64,000 bases of DNA from Ceratodon purpureus. Lineage: Eukaryota; Streptophyta; Bryopsida; Pseudoditrichales; Ditrichaceae. A program made the translations under genes and the position numbers. Shown piece after piece: positions 11,370-22,487 of this stretch (position 1 is the first letter of the stretch; each line of letters begins with the position of its first letter). Under the pieces are notes generated by a model. It ran no database searches. It was not told where the DNA came from and was given only the letters and a program-made list of their open reading frames with translations. The stretch lies in contig CM026426.1 in the NCBI GenBank assembly GCA_014871385.1, forward strand, positions 86,432,526-86,496,525, given 5' to 3'.

Positions 11370-11639
11370 ATTACATGTGAGTATGCAAAACTCCTTAGAA
11401 ACGTCTTGTCCAACGCGTAGGTACCGCTTCTTAGTGGTCTGACAATTTGAATATAACTAGATCATTCTGAACACCAGGGTCCGACTTTGCATTTGTCTAG
11501 GTTAGGCGCATAGGAGGTCATGTACCGACTCTGAAACGATCAATTTGTAAATAGAGTTTGTTTATCACATTCCTAACCCCGAAGCCATGATAGAGTGATT
11601 GTAATTCCACGATATTGGGACCAGAGCCCTAAACACCCA

Positions 11640-11990
11640 ACGTTTATTCCACGCGGGACCCTTTCAAAATGGTCCGGCGACGCGGACCACCCCCTTGCCC
11701 ACTGTACCAGCGGATGGTGCCCGTTCACATCGAATCCGTGCAATCCGACACCCTCCCGCAGTTACCAGTGTCCGACATCTAGTCCGCCCACTCCGCGTAC
11801 TCATTGTGCCCGCTTTCCATTCCGTCTAACTCGCGTCCGAATCATGCCCGCTTACCAGTCCGCCCCAGTCGCGTCCGCATATCATTGCCATCCGACCCTA
11901 AACCCCGATCCGCATCCGTCGGTCCGGCCTCAATCGTCCGCTACATCAAACCACATCCATCTTCAAACCTGGCGACGAGGAATGTCGGAA
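11640..11990 (+). promoter_or_regulatory. GTCCG-rich region upstream of RING-like gene
   Basis: Dense TCCG/GTCCG pentamers with phrases such as GTCCGCCCACTCCG, which are shared with 14620-14790. No ORF here is convincing; the open frames follow from base composition. A promoter role is inferred only from its recurring place between the cluster genes. Confidence 0.35.
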
Positions 11991-12599
11991 AGACCGGACG
12001 ACTGGCCGACAAATACGGCTAGTGTCCCGTGCTTAGGCCGAGGCAATGTCACAAATCCTCTTCAACAATGTGAAATTCAAACTGTGACCAACTCATGAAC
12101 GAAAATTCCCAATAGAACTCACAAACACGAGAGTTGATCGGTGTGACACTTCAGTAGAATTTTAAAGTGCATAGATTTTTTTGAATGCAATGAATTTCGT
12201 GTTAATCAATCTATTAAACCATCTATTACCACACAGCCTACAGGACATTTGAAACACCATATTCATGTTGCAATGATGGAGCCTACTTGGATACACTGAG
12301 TGTAGAAGGAGGAGTACGAAGATATGAAGTCCTGAAGGGTATGTTGTCAAGTCACAGTCGCCAATCCGAACTCAACCCCTCAAATCACCATAATGAGATG
12401 ACCACCTTGGCGTTAAATATGGCGGCTACCTGTAGGGGTAGCCATAGCCAGGGCAGTTCCATTCAATCCACGCCATCGCTAAGAGTTTTAATTGGAGTCG
12501 CCATTGCATTCTGGTTCCGATTTGTAGTTCGATGGTCTGAGGTTGCAAGGGTCCGATCGAAGAGGAGGGATATACCTGTTGCGAGTGAGAAGGGTCAGA

Positions 12600-14076
12600 A
12601 TGGGAGAAGTTGGGAAGGAGAGTTACTTTCACGTGAAGGTCGGGTTGCCAAATGCAGGTTTGGACTCCGCCTTCGACTGCAACCATGTCAGCAATGAGGA
12701 GCTGAGGTCCATATTCGGAGAGAAGGTTCCTGGCAAGGGATATCTCTTCGAAGGAGCGAAATCAGGAAAGGTCAAGGCGAGAGTGTTGGGGCTGTACCCA
12801 GCGATCTCTCAAATTCCCGAGCTTTCTGTTGGTTTGTTCCTCCCGGAGAGCTTCGCGAAAGCGGTCGTTTCGGAGGTTTTCCATCGCTACCTAGTGGACT
12901 GGGTAAAGTATGCGGAGGATCGCTAGAGGGGTAAGAAAATCAAGAGCGGAAACGACCTCACAGTCCTGTTTTGCACCCCTGACCGGAATGCCACCTACAT
13001 CGAAATCCTCTCTAAGGGCTTGGAAGCCGAGATTGCGGACGCTGAGTAGGACTGCGAGACGGCCGTGGCAGCCCATAGTGTTGCACACAAACGGGCTGCG
13101 CTTCTGAGGCAAACGGCCAAGCCACCGCTCACGGATATGGAGAGGTACAAGCTTCAGATCAAGCTGAGGTACATTGAGGAGACTGTAGACTCCTCGGAGG
13201 CAAAACTGCAGAAGTGAGGGGCGATGAAGTCCATCGTCGAAGGCTCTGCTGATGAAACATTCCTGAGGTTCTTCGAGGACGAAATCCACGGCGAAGAGCA
13301 GAGAATCTTGGAGGCTGGGGAGGAAGTGCAACGTATGAAGGAGGATTTAACTGAAACGTTGGCGAGGGATCTTGCGGGGGCCATTGAGGATGAGAAATGC
13401 CTGTCTTCTGCAAAGCACGATGCAAAGGACAAGGTGAAGGGCTTGAAAGAAAATCTCCGCCAGCTTCAGATATGGTCGTCTACATCAATGTTCCGTGCCC
13501 CCAGTCCTCGAATCGCAGCGCCCACGCAGAACATCGACTCAATTACCCTTACAGTGCAAGGTTGCTCCCTTTGTAACCAAGGGTTTCCGGCGATGGACCT
13601 CGTGACTGCTTCCTGCGCTTGCCCATACCACCCGTTGTGCGCTGCAGTGCGGACTTCGCTTGGTCAAAACTACGCAAGATGCGGGGAGCATTTCGCAGAG
13701 AACTGGTTGAACAACTTCGGCTTTTTCAAGTGCAAAGGTACGTCAATGTCGCGCATGTGCATTGATTTCTAGTATTGCTGAATCCGTTGTGGAACCGAAT
13801 ATAACATACTTCTGACTTATGCGTCTGTATCTTGCATCTGATAAGCAATTTTTATTGAAATTCGTTTTTGACATGGAGTTGTGCATTAGAGTGTCCATTG
13901 CGCTGGTTCGAAACTGATATATGAGTTTTGCTACAACAGCGCGAGTGGAGATTGGCAGTGCGCCGGATACCGAAGAGGGAGAAAAGAAGCGCAAGCATTT
14001 GAACTTGGACATTGGAGGGTGGAATCATGCGCGCAAGGACAAGTCGACCTCTACATGCCGCCGGAAATCAAAATAG
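12600..14076 (+). pseudogene. coiled-coil / RING-like zinc-binding protein gene, decayed
   Basis: The frame starts at ATG 12600. The N-terminal ~110 residues form a compact domain (GLPNAGLDSAFDCN, YLFEGAKSGKVKARVLGLYP) that I do not recognise. A charged coiled coil follows (about 13070-13470), then a Cys/His cluster (13559-13735): CSLCNQ, SCACPYHPLC and RCGEHF, with spacing like a RING or RING-variant E3 domain. A GT-AG intron at 13738-13939 leads to a short basic last exon ending in TAG at 14074-14076. In-frame stops (12924, 13046, 13215) mark decay. If the RING reading is right, the ancestor may have been a ubiquitin ligase (inference). Confidence 0.5.
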
Positions 14077-14522
14077 TGTTTTCCACCTCCAATTTCTTGG
14101 AAGACTGCGACTGTATGCAAGCAACGGAATGGATTGCATTGTGACTATGCAGTGAATTTTCGTACAATAGCTTAGACAATTTACCTTTTCTAAATTCCCA
14201 ACTGTGTACCTGAACCAGGAAAAATTTGATCACAGACTATTTGTAAGGAATTTTCGGACCTATACTCGTTTCATAACTAAGCTTCTATCACGGTAGTCAT
14301 GTTTTTTATAAGGAACTTTCAGAGCTATACTCTTTCACTGACTAAATTTCTACCAAGACAACCATGTTTTAATGGATACAGGTCGATTACAATATATAAT
14401 CTGATGGAATTCAATGTCGGTTTGAGAAGTAGTTGGTCAGTGTGTCACTTCAGTAGTGTCAGATGGTTCAGATTTCATATTTGCTCGTTAACCAGTTGAG
14501 TTGTGTGAAAATTGAAGATAAT

Positions 14523-14990
14523 ATGTTCCCAATACCCCACTGCATCGCGGACCACCCTGTATGTGTTCGTTCACATCGCGTCCGCCCGGTCCGACAATTA
14601 CCGTCCGCAATACGATCGGCATCAAGTCCGCCCACCCGGATACGCATTATGCCCGCCTACAGGCCCATCCGAGCCATGTTCCCAACACCCCACTGCATCG
14701 CGGACCACCCTCTATGTGTTCGTTTACATCGCGTCCGCCCGGTCCGACAACCTCCGTCCGCAATACGATCGGCATCAAGTCCGCCCACTCGGATACGCAT
14801 TATGCTCGCCTACAGGCCCGTCCAAGCCATGTCCAACTACCAGTCCGGCCCTCTCGCAAACTTCCCCGGCATCCAACGCTCGTGTTCCTCCTCAAACGTA
14901 CGCCGAGAAAACACGTCCGCCCCTGAACCCTAAAGCAGTTGCCCGTCTCTGTCCGCCCGACTCCGCCGTCGGAACTCCTCCGCACACCCA
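14523..14990. repeat. 153-bp tandem repeat in GTCCG-rich DNA
   Basis: Two nearly identical 153-bp units (14523-14675 and 14676-14828) are followed by the first bases of a third. They begin ATGTTCCCAA and contain repeated GTCCGCC motifs. The GTCCG-rich character continues to about 14990. This segment lies after the RING-like gene, where a further gene of the series might be expected, but none is found. The three long ORFs here overlap in all frames and are a composition effect. Confidence 0.85.
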
Positions 14991-15189
14991 CGTCATCGTC
15001 CTGGACCACCGCAATGCCAAGTAGGACGCCACGTAACAGGGCCGAGTAACTATTTTACCCACGCTACTCGCAGGACCTAAAGGATCCTACGCTGAGCCCT
15101 GTTATGACGTTGGAGGATCCCCGTCACGACCCATTCGGACGTCGCGACGGGATAGTCACAACCCGACGGCATAGAAAACCTTGGGGACC

Positions 15190-16663
15190 TGCCATAAATA
15201 TGTCAAAGCAGGTGGGATCTTGAAACTTTACATTGAGAGCTATGTTGTTATAGTCTGTGCATGACTTCCTTGCCTTGGGACTTATTGCCGGTCAGACCGT
15301 TAAAGGGTATGTAGCGTGCCCCGTTTGCGGTGGAAGTACAATGGCTGAGCACTCTCGGTCCCTGAGATAAATGGTACACATGGGGCATTGAAGATGTCTT
15401 CTCCATGATCATAGATTTTGGAGGGCTAGGACGGCGTTCAATAGGGAGCCAGAGCATGGCGATTTGCCCATCAGAAGGACATGTATTGAGGTAATGACAT
15501 AGTGGAGGGAAAGATCGGAGTGGCTAAGCCATGGAAGGGTTGAAGACTCAGCCGACAATCCTGTCAAGGCCCATTGACATCAAAGTATTCTTTTTGCTCT
15601 TCCTTATTGGAAGGTACAGTCTCGGTATCCCATCAGCTATATTGATTAGTAATTTGAAGGTGGTATCATTACTCTCCTACGGTCAATGAAGTATGTTGTT
15701 TTACTTGCGTATGTACTCGGTTTCTGTGGTCAATGCTTGTATCATGGCATTGTATGTGCAGTAGATTTATAGGAAGTCTACGAGTTTTTTTAATCTAAGT
15801 TATTAGTCCACTATCCCAAACATTCTTAGTCAACATCATTAGAATACGATGGAATTTTTGTCGCAGTCTATCGATGAGTTGGTTCAGCCCTAGAAAATGC
15901 CAATGTTTGAAAAATGATGTCGGCCATATTTGCTTTTTATGCCATTGAGGTTGTTGATAATGGAGTCTTTAATCTGCATACACTCTGCCTATTGTCGATG
16001 ATTCACATTAGCCTGGTTTTGACATTATAGATGGAATAGAAAGCATTGCTTGTTCTTTTTACGTTCTGTTAGTACTCATGTCAGTACACAGAGTCATTTT
16101 GTCTTGGTGTATACTAGCCGACTAACATCTTTCTTCATTATCACTGATAGATATTGTATTTTATTACATTCCTTTGACATTTAGTGATTGCTTGACACAA
16201 TTTTACTTTATTATTTTTTTGTGTACCACTAGATAGCTTTATATTGTTTTTGCCTTTGTGTGAGTTTGTTTAAACCTGAACTTATGATTTACAACACGGA
16301 TATGTCCTACCCGTAAGGCTGTAGACGCCTATTTGCTTTAATAGTTATGGACCCTATCCATTCACTACTGCCGGTGGAAGATGGAATGCTAAGTCGTGGA
16401 AAATGCTTGTGTGGACTCAATCTGATTGTTTGACATGTATAGGATTTGCCCGTGCAAAATCTCGTGGATGTAATGCATGTCGGAAAAAACATTGCCGAGA
16501 ACCTCTTGAAAACACTTTTTGGTGAAAAAGATGGTCCAAGTGTGAGGCTTGACCTACAGCAATGAAACATCAGACGACATCTCTGGCTTCAGCGAGTGGA
16601 CGGGCAGCAGCAGCAACGGGCCTATATACCTGATGCACCTTACGTGTTAACCAAAGATTAGCA
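15190..16663 (+). mobile_element. CACTA (En/Spm) tnp2 transposase remnant
   Basis: The translation contains LGLIAGQTVKGYVACPVCGG (15275-15334), then MGH and a DHRF-RARTAF stretch (to about 15450). Much later come LVDVMHVGKNIAENLL (near 16455), an RLDL motif and PYVLTK (to about 16660). These are the successive landmarks of the tnp2 transposase (FPAYG-LSGW-KG-ACP-C; LDVMHIEKN; ARLDL). Stop codons interrupt it and it lacks both ends. The sequence between about 15500 and 16400 has no recognised coding and may be intron plus decay. It ends where Gypsy integrase sequence begins, so the Gypsy remnant appears to have joined or cut it. A second tnp2 remnant lies in the matching place after copy B (45186-45690). 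Confidence 0.7.
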
Positions 16664-19600
16664 AGAGCTATTTCTTGACCCGGTTTGGTTGCCCCCTGGA
16701 AATTGTGTCTGACCAAGGCTCTCATTTTGTTAACGCACTCATTGAGGACTTATTAGATAACCACATCATTAAGCACAGAACAAGCACGGTTTAATATCCC
16801 CAAGGAAATGGCCAAGCAGAATCTACCAATAAGACCCTGCTCAACATGTTACGTAGGTTAATCCATGCTAATCAGAGTGATTGGAATGATTGCTTACCTT
16901 CTGCCTTGTGGGCTTACAGGGTTGCCACCAAGACATCCACACAGGTCAGTCCATTCGAGATGGTCTACGGGACTCAACCCCTCCTGCTAACAGAATACAT
17001 AGCACCAACGTTTCAATCCCTGCAGCCCAGGGACTATACGCCACACAGAGTCTTAGCGGCCCTTCTCCAGGACATACACATTTTAAAAGAAGTCCGCGCT
17101 TTTGCAGTTAAAAATATTGTCCATAAGCAGGAGTTAATGGCCTGTTATTTTCAATCCACCAAACCGGTCCGAGCATTTCAAAAGGGTGACCAAGTTCTCT
17201 GGTGCCCCATGGATCGCAAGCTTCGGAAGACTAAATTTGAATCAGTATGGCATGGACCTTACCGAGTTTAGCTCGCACTGCCCAATAACATTGTCCTCTT
17301 GGTCAACAATGATAACTTTGATAGCCATGCAACAATTGTAAATTCAACCAAACTCAAACACTACCATTCAGTGACATCCATAACTGCCCCCACGCTCAGC
17401 CTTGTGGATATTTATATAAATTTGGCAATCGAGGCCCAAAGTCATACAAAAGATTTACATCAAGCGCAACAAAGTGACCCCTCTGCCCCCATGGATAACT
17501 TGGAGGTCCATGTAAACCATGTCCAGGTGTGCCTACATGGCAGCGAGGATCCGCTTGGAAGTCAGGTTGATAGGACAACCCAAGGTCACCTCGGCTCTCG
17601 AATCATTAGGCCTCCGCCGCCACCATCTACGCTAGCCTCTAGGCCAGCCCCTCCTATCCCCAACCATCCTTGTCAATTCCCATCTGTCCCATCAAGGCCG
17701 CCAAGGTTCCCATGCTCATCATCAGCCGCCAAGGAATCCCCTCATCTTCCTTCCCTTCCATGGACATACCTTGGTGCTTCTTCTCCACTACAGACTCATA
17801 GTACCCGCGCTCTCTCATTCTGCCATACCTGCGCCTTCGTCCCTTCCCCACCTCCCTGCTTCATTCTCACCACCCAGCATACCCGTCTCCTTTTTTTGCT
17901 ACCTCATTCTCTTCTTCTCTACAGCATGTCTGCGCAGAATCCGCCACCACCGTTAGTTCCCAGGGAAAGCAGGAAAAAGCACCCTCCATTCTATGTACCC
18001 AGGATGGTCATGGAGTGGAAGCGCCGTCCTGATCCGATTTGGCTTACCGATGTGGGCCTGGGCAGGTCCAGGACATTGCTCGAAGGCAAAGTCAACATCA
18101 AGCAATGCAAGAAGTTTGTAGCATCCATGTGCACGCGCGTCGAGGCCGAACTTTACCCATCCGGCTTTGTAGACGACATGCTGGTCTCTTTCTCCGCCAG
18201 ATATCTTCATAAGTTCTTCGGCTGGGATGGCTTGGGCGCCACAGCTTGGCGCAGCGACTGCCAATTCCCTCAGCCCAATGTTGCAGCCCGAGGACCTGCC
18301 CAAGGTACGAGCTAGCTCAAGGATGACAAGAGGTACGATGTGTTTGCCCTGGGTAACCATTTACAAGATCCCTGGTTTTTGAGGATGAGTGGAATACTCA
18401 CTAAAGTTTATTTTCAGAATAATTGTAATGGAATATTACCATCATACTTAGCTCTCCTCCTCATGGCAGACCAAGGCGAGCGGATCAACTGGAGGCTGTT
18501 GGTGGAAGAAAACTTCCGCATTCACTTGGAGGGGTACAGACAAAACCCCAACTATCACAGCCCCATAGGACCCTTCCTTACCGCCTACATCAACCATTTC
18601 CTGACATTCCAACGCCGCTACAACAAGGCGCCACTCATGGGCACCTTCCTCGATGTGCAACGCGAAATTGTGGCGGCTACGGCTCGCGATCCAGCCCAAC
18701 CTGGCCCTAGTAAGCGCCCCAGGAGTACCGAGGTGACCAAGGTAGCAGACACGCCTGCCAAATGGGGACCCTACACCTCCTAGTTCCACACCCACACCAA
18801 GGCTTTCTCAAAGTGCGTAGAGGAGATGCTGCAGTGGGTGCATACCACCGTGCAGGAGAAGGCGGCTTTGACAAACACACACAAGGAGTTCGAGGAACGT
18901 GCCAAACGGAAGATCAGCTTGGCTGTCCAAGGAGCTTGGGAGCAGGCTCAGCGAATTCTGGAAAGCATACATGCGGAACATCGCCAACAGTTAGAAGAAA
19001 CAAACCAGACTCTCATAAATCTACGAGACCAAGTTGCTAACCTCGAACTGGAGTTAAGGGCCACACAAGATTACATGGATGCCCGTACCAAGGAGAAGTC
19101 ATGCGCCGTGGAGCGAATTCAGCAGTTGGAGCAACAGGGTCAGGAGTACTTAGCCTGATGCAAGGCCTTAGCAGCACATAACGAGGCTCTCAAATAGGGG
19201 CAGGGAGCACAGGGTGCCGAGGATTTGTCCCATCTCCAAGAGCAAAAAGTTGCAGCCGAGCTTGCCATGCAGAGTTTCGAGGCAAACAAGGTTGGGTGGA
19301 TACACAATGCAGCCGTGGTGATCGCCTCCAATGCTTACCTGTGGCTCGAAAGTCATCCACCAACTGCTACGGATCCCCCGCAGGATTCATCAATCATTGC
19401 AGCGATAATGCACTGGTGACCATGCAACTGGAGCAATCTGAGAATGACTGGGAAACCATGGACATGGGAGTCATGTCTCCACTTCCACAACTCGAGGAAG
19501 AACTGGTATACGACAGCCCTGCTAGAGAGGAGCCTCAGCTGGGAGCCTTGGTCATCACGGATTTAGAGAAACGGGCAGAGCGTGTTGACATTCCCGAGCA

Positions 19601-20607
19601 GTTCACGGATCCGGAAGACACACCCCAGCCCTCACCACGCCTGCCCCAACCCGCCCAAGCTTCACCAAGTTATGTCTTACCCACGGTATCCACGCGCCCT
19701 AAACCTTTTAAAAAACATAAAATTACTTTGCAGAAAATAGAAGAAGAGTTTAGCCTCGAGGATCAGGCCAGCGATGAGGAGGAAGCTAAGGAAGAGTTAG
19801 CAACTGCCATCGAAGAAGTCCAGCGTTATCTTTCTGCCAACCCTGATCTAGTCGCACTGTACAGCAATCCCGAAGCTAATCATGTCCAATGTCCTGCATG
19901 CAATAAAAATTTAGGCAAGACTATACATGATGTGTATCAGCATTCAGTGACATCTAGGTCAAAACACAACCTAATCCACAGGGGTGTTGGTGCAGCCATA
20001 GCTGCCCTGTATGGTAACCAAGCTCCTCCCCGACGCCGCGCACAGCTGCTGCCCGAGGGGACACGACCGGATCGAAGACCTGCGTACCGAAGTAGCCGTG
20101 GCTGACTCGCAATCCGGGACGGATTGCACTCTTTGAAAGGAGGAAAAATGTTACCTGGCACCCCAAGCACGGCAGTCAGGAATAGCAAAGACGGTGCAAC
20201 TAGCAGTAAACTAGCGGATTGATAGGAACTAGTTAGTATAAACAGGGTAGACAGAGATGAACTTACACTCCTCGGTTTTATCAATCAGAGTCGAGTCTTA
20301 GCCTTGACCTTGTTGTCACTCTCATTTTGTATCCAGGGGCCTCGGTGCTCCTCGGCGGCCATGGCCTACCAATTAAATGCAACTTTGTCTCTTCCCCTAA
20401 CCTGCATCTCTGAGTTGGGCTGTTGTCTACTTTCCATCGTACATGTGTTACTGAGTACTCTGCTTTCTTTTCTCCTCTACTTGTGTGTTGTGAATCCTGC
20501 TTCCTTGGCTGCTCGGACTGGGAGTCATTAACCCTAACTTAGTCGTCCTTAGTACACCAGCACACTCACTCGTCCCGCTGGGTGTCTAGTTCTCTAAGGA
20601 CCTAACA
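16664..20607 (+). mobile_element. Ty3/Gypsy LTR retrotransposon remnant, 5' truncated
   Basis: Fossil element. It begins inside the integrase (DQGSHFVNALIEDLL near 16710; NGQAES near 16808), continues through the integrase C-terminal part to about 17390, and carries a further coding stretch after integrase (about 17580-20105). A polypurine tract (20136-20147) and a 3' LTR follow. Protease, reverse transcriptase and the 5' LTR are not in the window. The post-integrase part is Pro-rich, then coiled coil, and ends in a Cys/His motif (CPACNKN...H); I do not recognise it. The element is broken at several places. Age cannot be judged, since only one LTR is present. Confidence 0.75.
20149..20607 (+). 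repeat. 3' LTR of the Gypsy remnant
   Basis: Starts TGTTACC right after a purine-rich tract and ends CCTAACA, so it has short TGTTA/TAACA ends as LTRs do. Length is about 459 bp. No second copy is seen in the window, so the end at 20607 rests on the terminal motif alone. Confidence 0.55.
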
Positions 20608-22162
20608 CATCCGCGTGCACACTAGTTCTTTGTTGTGAGTATACCAAGGATACCTAGGCAGCAGAGCAACAGTGCACCCTCTAGACTAGAGGGCCTCGAC
20701 AGTAGTTCGCTACCTTGGAGAAGCCTTGGCAGGAGACGAAGTCCAAGTCCCAACCCCTGGACTCTTGGTACCTTTGGCCGCGTTCCCTCCTTATACTGTG
20801 CCTCCCTGACACCGTGTATCACCGTAAGAGTGATTTCCACACTAAAAGACCCTTCCTCACCTCGCAGCTTCATGACATAACCCCAGTTAACAGATACTTA
20901 TGATGGGTATTTTCCTGAGGTCGTGATGTAATGCATGAGGTTTTCATGATAAGTATTTTATAGAGAGTTACGAGAGTTGTCTAAGTATGCTTCTCTTCAA
21001 GATATTTTCAAGTTCTTGTGATAATTCTTATTTGGTCTTTATGATGGGCATTGCTCAATCATGAAGGTGCATCCTTTTGTTTAGGCACAATTGTTCTTGT
21101 GTGCTTATCCCCTCCAATTTTTTTTCTCTTCGGAGTTCAATCATTTATTTCAAAGGCTTGTTTGATTATAGTTCTGGTTCTATACATTTCTTCAACACGA
21201 TCTATATCTACAAGGATTTAATGACTCTAAACTAATACAAAGTCAAACATGAAGACAAATGTGGAAAATAGCTTGCATCAACATATATTATAAATCATTT
21301 GTTCCAAGCTTAAGGCTTCTATATTTCCTATCTAACACTAATTAAAAATTCCATACTCCTTCTTACCTTCTTCTTGAACCTTCACTCCAACCTGCAAAAA
21401 CATACCAAGGAATTCTCTATAAAAGATGAGACTTGCAACCCTAAATCCTAAAACATATTTAATTAAAAATTGTGGATCCAAGGTGAAATGCGCAAAACCA
21501 ATGAAAGCAAGATACAAAACAAGTAATGTGAAGCAGTGAAGAAACAAGAATATTAAATTAAATTAAATTAAGTAAGAACTAGCACCTAGAGGGGGCAACC
21601 TTACGCTGCAAGGGCGACGCTAAATAAATCATGTGCAGCATGATTCTTGAACGAGGGAAACAAGGTTCAAAGAGGAATTCAGAAAGCGTTGTCAAAAGCA
21701 GTTTAATTATTTTTGTGGAAATACAAACTTAAGTCCTGATAATGCAAAGCGATACAGTCCATGTTGAATCCAAAGGACAAATTTATTCATCTAGTGCCAA
21801 GGGGATTTGTTAACACAAAAGACTACTCATCGACAACAGGTTTTTGGTTGAGTGCACACCACATAGTGATGTTTAAGATCAAACTCCACCAATGGCATGG
21901 CAGCACAAGTACATGCTGACAAACAATTACTTACTTTCGTTGGTTAGCAAATTCCTAGACGTTTGTGAAATAACTCTTGTTATTGCCTAGTGATGAGAGT
22001 CAAATGCACACATTGATCAAACAATATTACACCAATATTTAGGGAGCTGTCTATACCACACAAAACATTTGCAATATTTGTTTTTGATAAATCCAAACTG
22101 CCATGCACATCTCTTAAGTACCAGATTGGATGGTGGACCGTACTAAAGTCTAGAGCATGTGT
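20608..22162. other. no gene recognised
   Basis: AT-rich non-coding DNA. The first ~270 bp has a higher GC content and may be part of an older LTR-element leader. A short (TTAAA)n stretch lies near 21550. Nothing else is supported. Confidence 0.5.
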
Positions 22163-22167
22163 GTGTT

Positions 22168-22487
22168 TGTTGTATTTGTATTCTCTACATCACGATATGG
22201 ATACAAGAAATCAATACAACAATCAAGTAGTTATGATAGGTTCTTGCGACTCCCTGCTCTCACTTAGCAAGAACAGTGTGAATAGTGAACTCTCTCATAT
22301 AAATAGTGGTGTAGTGTGACGTTAAAAAGTCTAGATTATGTAATGTTGTACCAAGCCTTTGGTACAACTCTCTTGTATGAGACTGGGTTTTAACATAGTG
22401 TTGTGAGCTTTAAGTATTTGCATAACTGAGCTCTTGTGTATGCCTGTGTTATATGTATGACTACAGTATTGTTAGTAGACTACAACA
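22168..22487 (+). repeat. 5' LTR of Copia element
   Basis: Begins TGTTGTATTTG and ends ACTACAACA. It includes a TATA-like CATATAAATAG near 22297 that could be its promoter. Confidence 0.92.

Noticed and set aside
11595-12098. 167-aa ORF
   Set aside because: Lies in GTCCG-rich spacer with no domain; open frame explained by base composition.
14523-14828. CRISPR-like array
   Set aside because: Two contiguous long units without spacers in plant nuclear DNA; an ordinary tandem duplication.
14463-15024. Three long overlapping ORFs on the + strand
   Set aside because: All three frames are open together because of the GTCCG-rich 153-bp repeat; the proteins are low-complexity (SARSDN, SPPTRIRIM) and repeat with the DNA.
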